From: Streptomyces sp. NBRC 110035
GTDB taxonomy: Bacteria; Actinomycetota; Actinomycetes; Streptomycetales; Streptomycetaceae
Assembly (NCBI RefSeq): GCF_000829695.1
Contig: NZ_BBNN01000040.1
Coordinates: forward strand, 21,285-85,284
DNA length: 64,000 nt
Direction: 5' to 3'
The first letter of the stretch is position 1; every line of letters starts with the position of its first letter. Positions 56,373 through 64,000 of this stretch are shown piece after piece. A program made the position numbers and the translations under genes. Under the pieces are notes generated by a model, which worked only from the letters and a program-made list of their open reading frames with translations, was not told the DNA's origin and ran no database searches.

Positions 56373-57013
56373 GCGCCGCGGGTGGGTCCGCGACCCGTGA
56401 GGCTGCCCGCATCCGCAGGAGCGGCCGGAAGGGCGCGTGGGGCCACATCACGGCGTGGGCGGGCATGAACCCGGAAGCCGCCCGCGCGGACGCCACAGCG
56501 GCCCGGTGGGAGTTAGGGGCCCGCGCGGAACGGGCCACCGCACGGCTGGTGCGGCCGCTTTGGTGGCGTGGCTGGCGGATACGGCACGACCTGCGGATGG
56601 CCGGCCGCCGCTTCAACATCGACCACGTGCTCGTGGCGCCGTGCGGGACGGCGGTCGTCGTCGGGGACACCAAACGCTGGCATGCCGGGCGGGCGACGCA
56701 CGCGGTGGGCGGGCGGCTGTTCTGCGAGGCGGAGGACCGACACGGTGAGGCGGAGAAGGCTGCCGGGTACGCGCGGCTCCTCCAGGACGCGCTGGGCCTG
56801 CCCGGGGTGGTGGTGTGGCCGGTACTGATCGTGCACGGGTCCCCGGTGGCGGCGGGCGGGCATGTGCAGGTGGTGGCGGGGGCGGGGGTGGTGCAGGTGG
56901 TGGCCGCGGACCGGGTGCGGGGACTGTTGCGGGGTGCGTCGTCGGGCTGGTCGTGGAGCCGTGCCCGGCGGGTGGCGGCCCGGGTGGACGAGGTACTGCG
57001 CCCCTACCAGTGA
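56369..57013 (+). CDS. NERD-domain protein
   Basis: 214 residues. WELGARAERATARLVRPLWWRG ... RIRHDLRMAGRRFNIDHVLVAPCGTAVVVGDTKRW follows the nuclease-related domain (NERD) core with E, D and a later K-W; C-terminal helix RARRVAARVDEVLRPY. NERD proteins are predicted DNA nucleases linked to mobile elements and defence. Last gene before a strong terminator. Confidence 0.75.
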   Translation: MSAAGGSATREAARIRRSGRKGAWGHITAWAGMNPEAARADATAARWELGARAERATARLVRPLWWRGWRIRHDLRMAGRRFNIDHVLVAPCGTAVVVGDTKRWHAGRATHAVGGRLFCEAEDRHGEAEKAAGYARLLQDALGLPGVVVWPVLIVHGSPVAAGGHVQVVAGAGVVQVVAADRVRGLLRGASSGWSWSRARRVAARVDEVLRPYQ

Positions 57014-57056
57014 TCGGCAGGGGACCGTAGGGTGGGTGGACGCCTGGGGGCATGAG

Positions 57057-57097
57057 GAGGCCCGTCATCTGCTTCGTGCAGGTGGCGGGCCTCTTTT
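57057..57097 (+). terminator. Intrinsic terminator
   Basis: 16-bp stem (57057-57072 with 57078-57093, two G-U pairs), loop TTCGT, TTTT. Confidence 0.9.
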
Positions 57098-57118
57098 CGT
57101 GTTTCTGCACAGAACCGG

Positions 57119-57147
57119 TTGCGCCTTCCAGATTTGGAAGCTACCTT
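57119..57147 (+). promoter_or_regulatory. Promoter with dyad in the spacer
   Basis: TTGCGC (57119-57124), 17 bases, TACCTT (57142-57147). The spacer is the dyad CTTCCAGATTTGGAAG, likely an operator. It drives the acidic protein gene at 57201. Confidence 0.65.
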
Positions 57148-57200
57148 GGTGTCGTGAGGTCAGGGGAACAGCCCCAGACCCCAGTCGGAAGGACCCGACC

Positions 57201-57662
57201 ATGAACCGCATCGACATCGCCCACCAGGTCTCCACCACCCTCGGCGACCATGCCGACGACTTCAACATCGACGGCATCGTCGACGACCTGATCGCCGCCC
57301 ACGACGGCAACCTGGCCAGCATTGACGACTTCGACTCTCAGTCCTACTGGGCCATCGTCGAGACCCACGACGTTTCCACCCAGGCTGACGAGGACAACGA
57401 CCTCGGCACCACCGCATGGCTCGCCGTCCAGTCCAACGTCCTCGTCTACGGCGAGGGCCCCCAGGTGATGGTCCTCGCCCACCAGGCTGACGGCAACGCC
57501 CTCGAGGTGATGCCCTCCACGGCCCTGCCCGTCCCCCTCAGCGACGACCACGACATTGCGCAGGACGCCGCTGAGACCACCCTCAAGGCGGCCGGCTGGG
57601 AGACCGTCGGGGAGTGGAACGCCGTCGACACCGGCTACACCGTCAAGGTCCGCCGCGCCTGA
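57201..57662 (+). CDS. Very acidic hypothetical protein
   Basis: 153 residues, GGAAGGAC upstream. About 28 Asp/Glu against 5 Lys/Arg by eye (VDDLIAAHDGNLASIDDFDS; QADEDNDLG). Beta and helical mixture. The charge pattern resembles DNA-mimic proteins, but no family is recognised. Own promoter and terminator. Confidence 0.65.
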   Translation: MNRIDIAHQVSTTLGDHADDFNIDGIVDDLIAAHDGNLASIDDFDSQSYWAIVETHDVSTQADEDNDLGTTAWLAVQSNVLVYGEGPQVMVLAHQADGNALEVMPSTALPVPLSDDHDIAQDAAETTLKAAGWETVGEWNAVDTGYTVKVRRA

Positions 57663-57682
57663 CCCGTCGCCCCCTTCCGCCT

Positions 57683-57714
57683 GGGCCCGTCCTCGTACTG
57701 CCGGGGACGGGCCC
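57683..57714 (+). terminator. Hairpin between acidic protein and XRE genes
   Basis: GGGCCCGTCC pairs perfectly with GGACGGGCCC (57705-57714), 12-base loop, then GCCCTTT. Confidence 0.6.
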
Positions 57715-57730
57715 GCCCTTTGGAGAACCG

Positions 57731-58189
57731 ATGCCCGAGAAGACCTACACCGACCCGGCCGGCATGCCTGACGACGAACGCATGACGCCCGCAGAACTCC
57801 GCGTCGTACGCGAGTTCCTAGGCCTGACCCCCGAGTGGCTTGCCGCTCACCTGAACGTGTCCGGGCGGACCGTCCGCCACTGGGAGCAGGGCAAGTACGC
57901 CATCCCTGATGGTGTCCGCCTGGAGATCGAAGACCTGGAGCGGCGCACCGGTGAGTTCGTGTCCGGGGTCATCGACAAGCTGATGGACCTGCCCGACCCG
58001 GCGGTGGTCACCTACCGGGACGACGCCGAATACCGGGCTGCACGCCCGGATGCCGAGTTCCCCGCGTCCTGGCACCGTGCGGTCGTCGCCCGTGTCGCGC
58101 AGGAGGTGCCGGCCCTGTCCATCGCCTACCCGGACGAGGCCGCCACCGGTGCGCCGGCCCAGACCGCGCGGCAGGGGGCGCGGAGGTGA
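57731..58189 (+). CDS. XRE-type HTH regulator
   Basis: 152 residues. MTPAELRVVREFLGLTPEWLAAHLNVSGRTVRHWEQGKYAIPDGVRLEIEDLE is a Cro/CI-like five-helix HTH (19-70) of the DUF1870 kind. The C-terminal part binds no recognised ligand. GGAG upstream of the ATG. Overlaps the next gene by GTGA. Confidence 0.75.
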   Translation: MPEKTYTDPAGMPDDERMTPAELRVVREFLGLTPEWLAAHLNVSGRTVRHWEQGKYAIPDGVRLEIEDLERRTGEFVSGVIDKLMDLPDPAVVTYRDDAEYRAARPDAEFPASWHRAVVARVAQEVPALSIAYPDEAATGAPAQTARQGARR

Positions 58190-58983
58190 CCTGCAAGGCG
58201 CCGACGTCGTCGTGCGGCACCCCCTCCGGGTGGCGGGCCGGTGGGCGCTGCGTGCGCTGCCGTCTCGCCCACAACCACGACACGAGCAGCCGCCGCGGCC
58301 TGACCGACCAGGAGCGTGACACCTTCCTGACCATGCTGCGCGCCGGGAAGACCGTGGAGGAAGCGGCAGAGGGCGCCGGCGTCACCACGAATGCGCTGGC
58401 GCAGGCCGCGCGCCGTGACGGGGAACTGCGGGCCGCCCTGGACGGCATGCCGGTCGGCGTACAGGCCGCGGCGCAGCGCGCCGAGCTGCTGGCCGCCCTG
58501 GTCCGCTGCGGCGGGAACCAGGCCCTCGCCCAGGACCAGGCCGGTCTCCCGCACGGCACCGTCAACAACTGGCGGCAGGCTGATCCGGAGTTCGATGCGG
58601 TGGTGCAGTCGATTCTGGTGTGGCTGGACGCCTCGGAAGGGCGGAACCGCAAGCGGGTCGGGAACCGGATGCATCAGCATGCCGCCCGGTTCCGTGAACT
58701 GTGGATGTCCGGGGCGTCCTACCGGGAGATCGGGGACGAGCTGAGCATCACCCCTGCCACCATCAGTTCCTGGCGCAGGAAGATGGACCTGCCGGCCCGC
58801 AGCACGCCGGTGCTGGACGAGCATGCCGACCGCTTCCGGGAGTTGTGGGAGGCCGGAGCTACTTACGAGGCGATTGCCTCGGAGTTGGGGATCAGTGAGG
58901 CCACCGTCTACCTGTGGCGGTCCCGGCTGGGTCTGCCGTCCCGGCACCGGGTGAAGACCGAGGTCGACGTTTTGAACGCCTGA
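58186..58983 (+). CDS. Multi-HTH DNA-binding protein
   Basis: 265 residues. N-terminal Cys pairs (CKAPTSSCGT; CVRC) then three HTH units: QRTAR... (QAAARRDGELRA region), RFRELWMSGASYREIGDELSITPATISSWRRKMDL and RFRELWEAGATYEAIASELGISEATVYLWRSRLGL (tandem copies). Such proteins act as regulators or as small terminase subunits; the large terminase, absent here, may be close on the circle. GTG start. Confidence 0.65.
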   Translation: MTCKAPTSSCGTPSGWRAGGRCVRCRLAHNHDTSSRRGLTDQERDTFLTMLRAGKTVEEAAEGAGVTTNALAQAARRDGELRAALDGMPVGVQAAAQRAELLAALVRCGGNQALAQDQAGLPHGTVNNWRQADPEFDAVVQSILVWLDASEGRNRKRVGNRMHQHAARFRELWMSGASYREIGDELSITPATISSWRRKMDLPARSTPVLDEHADRFRELWEAGATYEAIASELGISEATVYLWRSRLGLPSRHRVKTEVDVLNA

Positions 58984-59018
58984 CGGACGTGCGACTGACC
59001 CCGCTCCGCGGGGGATGA

Positions 59019-59054
59019 GGGCGGGCGCCGCAACGGGGGATGCGGCGCCCGCCC
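59019..59054. terminator. Bidirectional GC hairpin between convergent genes
   Basis: Perfect 13-bp stem (59019-59031 with 59042-59054), 10-base loop. No U-run. Confidence 0.6.
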
Positions 59055-59092
59055 TGGCAGTCTGGCACGCGCCACCGACAGGACGGGGCGGT

Positions 59093-59365
59093 TCAGGATG
59101 GGATGTTCAGCCACTCCGGGGGCTCGGCCAGGCACGGCGCGCTGGCCGCACTGGTCACGGGGACCTGCCCGTCCGGGGCGGCGAGGATGTTGCCGGTGAG
59201 TTCGTCGAGGACGAACTCTGTGTAGAGGATCACGCGCTGCCCGTCCTGTACGGCGATGCGGAGGTCGGAGTCGCGTAGCGGAACTGTGCGCGGGTTGATG
59301 CCGTTCGCGGTGAGCCCCTCGCAGAGGGCGAGCCGTTCTTCCTCGGTGGGGTGCGTAACGCCCAT
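59093..59365 (-). CDS. Hypothetical protein
   Basis: 90 residues. THPTEEERLALCEGLTANGINPRTVPLRDSDLRIAVQDGQRVILYTEFVLDELTGNIL. Last of four coupled minus-strand genes, start overlapping the previous stop in the conserved 16-bp junction. Unknown role. Confidence 0.65.
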   Translation of the reverse strand: MGVTHPTEEERLALCEGLTANGINPRTVPLRDSDLRIAVQDGQRVILYTEFVLDELTGNILAAPDGQVPVTSAASAPCLAEPPEWLNIPS

Positions 59366-59658
59366 CAGGCACCGTCCTCGCCATGAAGGGTGTGTCCCAC
59401 CTGTCGGATCACGTCGGCGAGGTCTGCGTGGGAGTAAGGGTCGTCGTCGTCCATGAAGCCGATGTCGCAGAGGGCGCGGCGGATGTCGTCCAGTTGGTGT
59501 TCCTTGGCGCGGCGGGCCTGGTGGGCGAGGCGGAGGCGGCTCTCTGCGGTCTCGGTGCGTTGCCGCTGCTCCTCGTACGCCTCGGGTGTGGGTGCGACGT
59601 CGCCGCGGCCGCAGGACGGGCAGTAGCCGGTGGGCGGGGCGGGGGAGGTCTGGGCCAT
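59365..59658 (-). CDS. Hypothetical protein with Cys pair
   Basis: 97 residues. CPSCGRG at the N-terminus then a coiled coil (AYEEQRQRTETAESRLRLAHQARRAKEHQLDDIRRAL), ending GEDGA. Common in Streptomyces phage early regions. Confidence 0.65.
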   Translation of the reverse strand: MAQTSPAPPTGYCPSCGRGDVAPTPEAYEEQRQRTETAESRLRLAHQARRAKEHQLDDIRRALCDIGFMDDDDPYSHADLADVIRQVGHTLHGEDGA

Positions 59659-59918
59659 CAGGCACCGTCCTGAGTGGGCGGGGCGAGCTTGCCTGCCATG
59701 AAGGCGCGCCCCATCGCGGCTGCGAGCTGGGTGTCGAGGTTCTCCATCTCCTTCTCGGCGGTGGAGCCCTCGCTGATGATCCGGACGGCCATGGCGAGGC
59801 CGGAAAGCATGCCGGACAGGAAGATGCCGGCAGGCGTGCCGTCGGTCTGCTGGGTGAACTCCTTGCCGACTTCGAGGAGGGCCTTGATCTCGCGCTGTTC
59901 GCGGGGGTCCATGGGCAT
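59658..59918 (-). CDS. Hypothetical protein
   Basis: 86 residues. Helical start REQREIKALLEVGKEFTQQ, hydrophobic middle GIFLSGMLSGLAMAVRII (possible membrane helix), ends TQDGA. Coupled at both ends. Confidence 0.6.
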   Translation of the reverse strand: MPMDPREQREIKALLEVGKEFTQQTDGTPAGIFLSGMLSGLAMAVRIISEGSTAEKEMENLDTQLAAAMGRAFMAGKLAPPTQDGA

Positions 59919-60226
59919 CAGGCACCGTCCTGGGTGGGCTGGAGGGCTACGTGCGGGTAGGCGCGCACATGCGTGAGGTCCTCGTTGGGGACGGTCTTGC
60001 CGCCGAGGGGTCTGGCTGATGTCTCAGCCCAGCCGGCGTGGACGCTGGGGAAGAGGACGAGCTGGGCGCCGGATTCGATGCATAGGTCGTTGGGGCCGAT
60101 GACGCGGATGCGGCCTTGGCGGAGGCAGACGGGGTCGGTGCCGATGAATGCGACGGTGTCGCCTTCGGTGAGGGGGCGTCCGCTGTAGTCGACGGCCTGG
60201 GGCGGGGGCGTGTCGGTGGTGGGCAT
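59918..60226 (-). CDS. Small beta-rich hypothetical protein
   Basis: 102 residues. DYSGRPLTEGDTVAFIGTDPVCLRQGRIRVIGPNDLCIESGAQLVLFPSVHAGW resembles an SH3-like barrel of phage proteins. First gene of the four-gene minus-strand operon; ends TQDGA. Confidence 0.65.
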   Translation of the reverse strand: MPTTDTPPPQAVDYSGRPLTEGDTVAFIGTDPVCLRQGRIRVIGPNDLCIESGAQLVLFPSVHAGWAETSARPLGGKTVPNEDLTHVRAYPHVALQPTQDGA

Positions 60227-60285
60227 GTCTCCACGGTGCCGGTTTTCCGGTCCGACGTTGCCCCCTCCGGTGCGGGCATGGAGGT

Positions 60286-60320
60286 GGCCCGGCAGCGCAC
60301 TGGGGGTTTGCTGCCGGGCC
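60286..60320 (-). terminator. Hairpin after the DTTWG gene
   Basis: GGCCCGGCAG pairs perfectly with CTGCCGGGCC (60311-60320), 15-base loop; 18 bases beyond the stop at 60339. Confidence 0.6.
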
Positions 60321-60338
60321 GGTCTGAAGGGGGGTGGG

Positions 60339-60572
60339 TTAGCCCCAGGTGGTGTCGTTGGGGGCGACCGGGGCCGTCTCGCCGTCGCCGTCGTCGGCGG
60401 CGTTCTCGTCGTCGTTGTCGGCGGGTGTGGTGCCCCAGGTGGTGTCGCCGGTGGTGGTGGGGGATCCCCACGTGGTGTCCGGTGGCGTGGAGGTTTGAAT
60501 GGTGAGGGCGGTACCGGTGACGGCGGCGGCGATGCTCAGGCCGACGAGGAGGCGGCGGATGCGTTTGGTCAC
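60339..60572 (-). CDS. Small exported protein with three DTTWG motifs
   Basis: 77 residues from a GTG with AAAGGGA upstream. Basic start, hydrophobic helix LLVGLSIAAAVTGTALTI (about 8-25), then an Asp/Thr-rich part with DTTWG three times, the last at the very end. Similar short exported proteins with DTTWG occur in Streptomyces; no function known. Confidence 0.65.
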   Translation of the reverse strand: MTKRIRRLLVGLSIAAAVTGTALTIQTSTPPDTTWGSPTTTGDTTWGTTPADNDDENAADDGDGETAPVAPNDTTWG

Positions 60573-60830
60573 GGCGGGGTCCCTTTCTGTAATTATGGGG
60601 TGCACGATAACGGGGCGCCGTCCCGGTTTTCTCGTACTTGGCGATCCTGCTGCGAGTCCCCTGGTGTGCGCGCGTGTTCTGGCAGTAGACGCGTGCACGG
60701 TGTGGGGAGGATGCGTTGTACGAGCGCCGGGGGACGCCCCACGAACAATCTGCCCTAGTGTGGCTGCACTCTCAACGGTTCGACTTTGCGTATTGATGCA
60801 GTGCGTGTTTACGCAGGCGGGGGGTTTGTT

Positions 60831-61892
60831 TTGACGGGGGATCAAGTTTTGGCCATGGGTGACGCGGTGTGTGATCGGCCGGTTTTGTCTGCGGACGCTG
60901 TGCGCGCGTATGGCCTGATAGTGCAGGGTGAACCGGTACCCGCCGAATGCGCGGACGCCGTGGAGGAGCTCGCCGCCTGGGGTTTCATCGTCACTGGCGG
61001 TGATCACAGAAACCGACCGGTCGCGCTGAATCCCGCCGACGTCGCCCAGCGCCGCATGGACGCCATGCTCACGGAAGCGGCCGCCCGTGTCGCCCAGCTC
61101 AGCGCCCTGCCGAAGGTGACGGAGCAGCTCGCCGGCCAGTACGCGCGGGCACAGTGGACAGCCGGCGCGGGAGCGCAGTACATCGACGACGCGGTGGAGG
61201 TGAATGCCCGTCTGGATGATGTGGTGGCGGGCGCGGGGTGGGAGATCTTGGCCGCGCAGCCCGGGGGGCCACGGGATCGGGCGCAGCTGGAACGTTCCCT
61301 GGCTCGGGATACGGCCGCGTTGGAGCGGGGGGTGTTGAAACGGACCCTGTACATGGTGACGGCTCGGGACAATGCGGCGACCGCCGAATACGTGCGGGCC
61401 ATGTCCTCGAGGGCGGAGTACCGCACTTTGGCTGCCCCGTTCGAGCGTTGCATCGTCGTGGACCGCAGGGTGGCGTTCATCTCCAACCATTTAGTGGAGG
61501 GCGCGCCCGAGCATTCGGCGTGGCAGGTTACGGACCGGGCGATGGTCGCCTACATCTGTGCCGAGTTCGAGGGGAAGTGGCGGCTCGCGGACCCGTGGCA
61601 CGGTGAAATGCGGGGCCGGCAGGTGGAAGTGGACACGATCAGCGCCCCGGGTGCCCCGCGCACCACCAGACGCCAGCGGGAGATCCTGCGCGACCTGGCT
61701 TCGGGGAAGGCTCAGCAGTCGACTGCGGACCGGTTGGGGATCAGCCTGCGGACCCTGACGGGGGAGATCGCGGAGTTGAAGAGTCTGTTCGACGCGGTGT
61801 CGGTGCCGGAACTCACGTACAAGTGGGCGCTGTCGCCCGACCGTGGGGTGGACGACAGCGCACAGGTGTCGGAGGTTCAGGCGGTCGCCTAG
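60831..61892 (+). CDS. Large LuxR-like transcription regulator
   Basis: 353 residues from a TTG with GGGGGG six bases upstream; other possible starts at 60786 and 60801. N-terminal winged-helix-like part (ADAVRAYGLIVQGEPVPAECADAVEELAAWGFIV), helical linker, a sensor-like domain ERGVLKRTLYMVTARDNAATAEYVRAM ... CIVVDRRVAFISNHLVEGAPEHSAW, and a C-terminal HTH TTRRQREILRDLASGKAQQSTADRLGISLRTLTGEIAELKSLFDA. Layout is like Streptomyces TrmB-LuxR regulators. Candidate lysogeny control. Confidence 0.75.
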   Translation: MTGDQVLAMGDAVCDRPVLSADAVRAYGLIVQGEPVPAECADAVEELAAWGFIVTGGDHRNRPVALNPADVAQRRMDAMLTEAAARVAQLSALPKVTEQLAGQYARAQWTAGAGAQYIDDAVEVNARLDDVVAGAGWEILAAQPGGPRDRAQLERSLARDTAALERGVLKRTLYMVTARDNAATAEYVRAMSSRAEYRTLAAPFERCIVVDRRVAFISNHLVEGAPEHSAWQVTDRAMVAYICAEFEGKWRLADPWHGEMRGRQVEVDTISAPGAPRTTRRQREILRDLASGKAQQSTADRLGISLRTLTGEIAELKSLFDAVSVPELTYKWALSPDRGVDDSAQVSEVQAVA

Positions 61893-62161
61893 AGGCGCGG
61901 GGCGATGGCGATGACGTCGTTCCACTCGTCGAGGGCGGGCTGGTGGAAGTTAAGCGGGATCTCTGTCTGCCCGGGGATGACTTCGGGTGGCGGTTGGTCC
62001 AGGACGCTGGCGAGGCTGAGTTGGCGGACGGGCTTGGTGCGCGGGCGGCGCTGCTTGGGTGGTGTGAGGCCGAGGCGTTGTGCGCAGATGGGCCCGTATC
62101 CGGTGGGGGTGGGGTGTTTCATGGCCCGTTTGCAGCCCTGGCACTCAAGACGGCCGGTCAT
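61889..62161 (-). CDS. DUF6011-like zinc-finger protein
   Basis: 90 residues. RLECQGCKRAMKHPTPTGYGPICAQRLGL is the DUF6011 zinc ribbon; the remainder (VRQLSLASVLDQPPP) is short. Stop lies inside the convergent + gene's end. Start overlaps the previous stop (TCATGA). Confidence 0.75.
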   Translation of the reverse strand: MTGRLECQGCKRAMKHPTPTGYGPICAQRLGLTPPKQRRPRTKPVRQLSLASVLDQPPPEVIPGQTEIPLNFHQPALDEWNDVIAIAPRL

Positions 62162-62523
62162 GAGGCCGTCTTGGCCGCCAGCTCGAGCAGCACGTCGACG
62201 TGACAGGGAAGTTCCAGCGGGCACCAGCACATGAGGTCCCGGCCGCGCAGTTCGACACGGGCCCGGGGAGTGAAGCCGACGGTCCGTTCGGCGAACTCGC
62301 GGTAGAGACCGACGGCCATTACGTGGGCGGCGTGCTGGCTGCTGGTGCTCACTGTCCAGTCGGGCCGGGACACACCCTCACCGGCCCAGTTGACGGCCCA
62401 GCCGGTGCGGGGCTGAGCAACGACCCACGGGTTACCCCAGCGGGTTCCGCGGCCGACGTACACGGTTCCTTCGGGCTTGCGCCAGCCCTTGGTGCGCTTG
62501 CGCTGGATTCGGGTGGGCTTCAC
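62158..62523 (-). CDS. DUF4326 family protein
   Basis: 121 residues, GTG with AGGAGG upstream. RIQRKRTKGWRKPEGTVYVGRGTRWGNPWVV and RARVELRGRDLMCWCPLELPCHVDVLLELA are the DUF4326 signature (Cys-Trp-Cys). Widespread in actinophages, activity not established. Confidence 0.85.
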   Translation of the reverse strand: MKPTRIQRKRTKGWRKPEGTVYVGRGTRWGNPWVVAQPRTGWAVNWAGEGVSRPDWTVSTSSQHAAHVMAVGLYREFAERTVGFTPRARVELRGRDLMCWCPLELPCHVDVLLELAAKTAS

Positions 62524-62852
62524 TCGTTGGCCTCCTGAGCTTTGCTGACGCGGTGGACCGGCAGGGTGGGGCCGGGGCCGACACTGCGGATCTGCACGGC
62601 GGGGCTGCGCGTCGTACGCGGGTCGTTGCGGTGCTTCCACGCGTCCCAGCCCTGCCGAGGGTGGGCGACCAGCCAGCCCAGGTTCTCGGCGGACAGGATG
62701 ACGAACCTGGTCCACCAGCGGGCACTGTGGCGGCGCATGGCGCGGTCGTATTTCTGCCAGTGCGCCCAGTCGGAGGCGCGGTGGGCGGGCCGGTAGCGGC
62801 CGATGAGGTAGCCGACGGCGAGGGCGGCGAGGAAGGCCAGGGTGATGGTCAT
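62520..62852 (-). CDS. Membrane-anchored hypothetical protein
   Basis: 110 residues; N-terminal helix TLAFLAALAVGYLIG then a Trp/Arg-rich part (DWAHWQKYDRAMRRHSARWWTRFVI; GWLVAHPRQGWDAWKHR). GTGA-type overlaps at both ends. Confidence 0.65.
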   Translation of the reverse strand: MTITLAFLAALAVGYLIGRYRPAHRASDWAHWQKYDRAMRRHSARWWTRFVILSAENLGWLVAHPRQGWDAWKHRNDPRTTRSPAVQIRSVGPGPTLPVHRVSKAQEANE

Positions 62853-63052
62853 GCGCACCGCCCGTATTCGCGGCCCCCGGCGGGCTCCTGGGCGGCCTGG
62901 GAGGAGCGTCGGGCGGCCTGGTGCCGTATGGCGGCCCGTATGCCCGCCACGACCCCCACGAGGGCGAGGGACACGGTGGCGGTGAGGGCCTGAACCCACA
63001 GGACGGCGGTGTCGATGACGGTGACGAACGTGGTTGCGGCCTCGGGGGTCAC
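62849..63052 (-). CDS. Small membrane protein
   Basis: 67 residues from GTG; helix TVIDTAVLWVQALTATVSLALVGVVAGIRA then a basic tail. Overlaps both neighbours. Confidence 0.6.
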   Translation of the reverse strand: MTPEAATTFVTVIDTAVLWVQALTATVSLALVGVVAGIRAAIRHQAARRSSQAAQEPAGGREYGRCA

Positions 63053-63216
63053 GACGGCTCCTCGCAGACGTGGTCGTCGGGCTCGAAGGGCTGCCCGTTC
63101 TCGTCGTGCAGGGTGAGGCCGTCGTCCTCGTCGTACCAGCCGTCTCCGGTGGCACCACAGCTGCCGCACTCCCAGGTACCTGACAGGCTGATTCCAGTGA
63201 ATCCGTGGCTGCTCAT
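63049..63216 (-). CDS. Small acidic Cys protein
   Basis: 55 residues, below the length usually listed: SSHGFTGISLSGTWECGSCG, then acidic GWYDEDDGLTLHDENG and a final C. Its ends couple to the genes on both sides (GTGA and ATGA overlaps), which supports it. Confidence 0.6.
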   Translation of the reverse strand: MSSHGFTGISLSGTWECGSCGATGDGWYDEDDGLTLHDENGQPFEPDDHVCEEPS

Positions 63217-63950
63217 CGCTGCGCCCCGTCCTGTCGCGTCTCGATGGTGACTGTGGTGGTGCGCCGGGCAAGCCGGTGCTCCGTGTCCGGCACGCGCTTA
63301 CGGACTCCGGCCAGCAGGCTCTGGGCGGCTTCCAGGATGGTCGTGCGGCTGGTGCTGTCCACCCAGGTGCCGTCGGGCTGCTGGGTCTGGGCGTAGTACT
63401 CGACGGTCGTGCGGCGCTCCGCGAACTCGGCGTTGACGGTCGGGTACAGGTCCGGGAAGGCGAAGCAGGCGTCGATCACCAGGGCCATCGTCTGCGAGTC
63501 CTTGGGGACGCCCTCCGACCGGTCGCGCATGAGGCCCTGGACGTATCCCATGACGGCGGCGGCCTGGCCGGCGGGCGGGGCGTCGGGCTGGTGGGGTACG
63601 GCACCGACGTGGGTGTTGTCCCAGTAGATACGCCCGGCGTTCCCGGCGATGCCCGCGTCGGCGATCAGAGGGCTGGCGTGGTCCGGGCGGGGCCACGCGT
63701 CACTGTCGGTGTGCTCTGCTGGGCGGACGCAGTGCTGGCGGCCGTAGGTGTGTGCGTTTTCGATGTAGGCGGTGCACGGGGCGGGCGCGGCCCGGTCGGC
63801 GGGCGGGGACGACACCGGGACGACGGGCTCCAGCGCGGCGCGAAGCGCGGACACAACGGCCGGGGTCCGGATCACCTCGGGGAGGTGCTGCTCCCAGTAG
63901 TCCGCCATCTGCCGAATACGGGCGAGGGCGGCGGTCGGGTCGGTGGTCAT
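63213..63950 (-). CDS. Hypothetical protein common in Streptomyces phages
   Basis: 245 residues, AAGGAG upstream. PAPCTAYIENAHTYGRQHCVRPAEHTDSDAWPRPDH (Cys/His), then YVQGLMRDRSEGVPKDSQTMALVIDACFAF. The layout is familiar from Streptomyces phage early regions, function unknown. First gene of the 61.9-63.9 kb minus-strand operon. Confidence 0.65.
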   Translation of the reverse strand: MTTDPTAALARIRQMADYWEQHLPEVIRTPAVVSALRAALEPVVPVSSPPADRAAPAPCTAYIENAHTYGRQHCVRPAEHTDSDAWPRPDHASPLIADAGIAGNAGRIYWDNTHVGAVPHQPDAPPAGQAAAVMGYVQGLMRDRSEGVPKDSQTMALVIDACFAFPDLYPTVNAEFAERRTTVEYYAQTQQPDGTWVDSTSRTTILEAAQSLLAGVRKRVPDTEHRLARRTTTVTIETRQDGAQR

Positions 63951-64000
63951 GGTGCTCCTTCGGTGAAAGGGTTGGTGGGCTGGCCGCCCCCGGTTGCTGC

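Noticed and set aside
58186..58983. Firm call as small terminase subunit
   Set aside because: Tandem HTH fits but there is no large-terminase neighbour in the window; kept as multi-HTH protein.

Overview
The window is high-GC DNA with Streptomyces-like gene style (GTG starts, ATGA/GTGA overlaps, leaderless TANNNT promoters, WhiB, DUF6093, DUF6221 and DUF4326 proteins). It reads as most of the genome of a long-tailed siphovirus of Streptomyces or a close relative. A ParA/ParB locus with three identical 16-bp palindromes, next to a replication-initiator gene and a DciA-like helicase-loader gene, suggests that the temperate form is a phage-plasmid. A tyrosine recombinase is also present. The large terminase lies outside the window; the window opens inside the portal gene.

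Layout: (1) 1-7980, head and neck on the + strand: portal end, scaffold, decoration protein, E-type major capsid protein, MuF-like protein, connectors, tail terminator, major tail protein, and tail-assembly chaperones joined by a -1 frameshift at GGGAAAA. (2) 7999-17138, tail: 1,451-aa tape measure protein, Dit-like protein, minor tail proteins. (3) 17311-22515, lysis cassette (peptidoglycan-binding protein, amidase, several membrane proteins) and a collagen-like tail fibre ending in an SGNH hydrolase domain. (4) 22592-30755, mixed strands: ThyX, dCTP deaminase, small zinc proteins, tyrosine integrase, endonuclease VII, a tyrosine recombinase lacking its catalytic half, and a WYL-like protein. 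(5) 30900-37328: Sak4-like recombination ATPase, cytosine-C5 methyltransferase, WhiB-LuxR fusion, DUF6221. (6) 37546-42442, replication and partition: replication initiator with DnaA boxes in its linker, DciA homologue, parA, parB and palindromic sites. (7) 42443-58983, early accessory genes, mostly small zinc, membrane or unknown proteins, plus RusA, WhiB, SSB, LuxR, NERD and several HTH proteins. (8) 59093-63950, mostly minus-strand small genes, with a large LuxR-like regulator on the + strand.

How it fits together: late genes (regions 1-3) build the virion and lyse the host. Regions 5-7 supply replication, recombination (Sak4, SSB, RusA, endonuclease VII) and nucleotide supply (ThyX, Dcd). 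A divergent promoter pair at 30.8 kb shares a spacer sequence with two other promoters (44.73 and 51.35 kb), which suggests one repressor or activator controls several early operons. The most unusual items are a ParA whose P-loop lies after its DPQG segment, a catalytic-half-less recombinase with a 15-bp inverted repeat over its own -35 box, a structured leader that buries a Shine-Dalgarno sequence at 42.8 kb, and an HNH gene interrupted by an amber codon.
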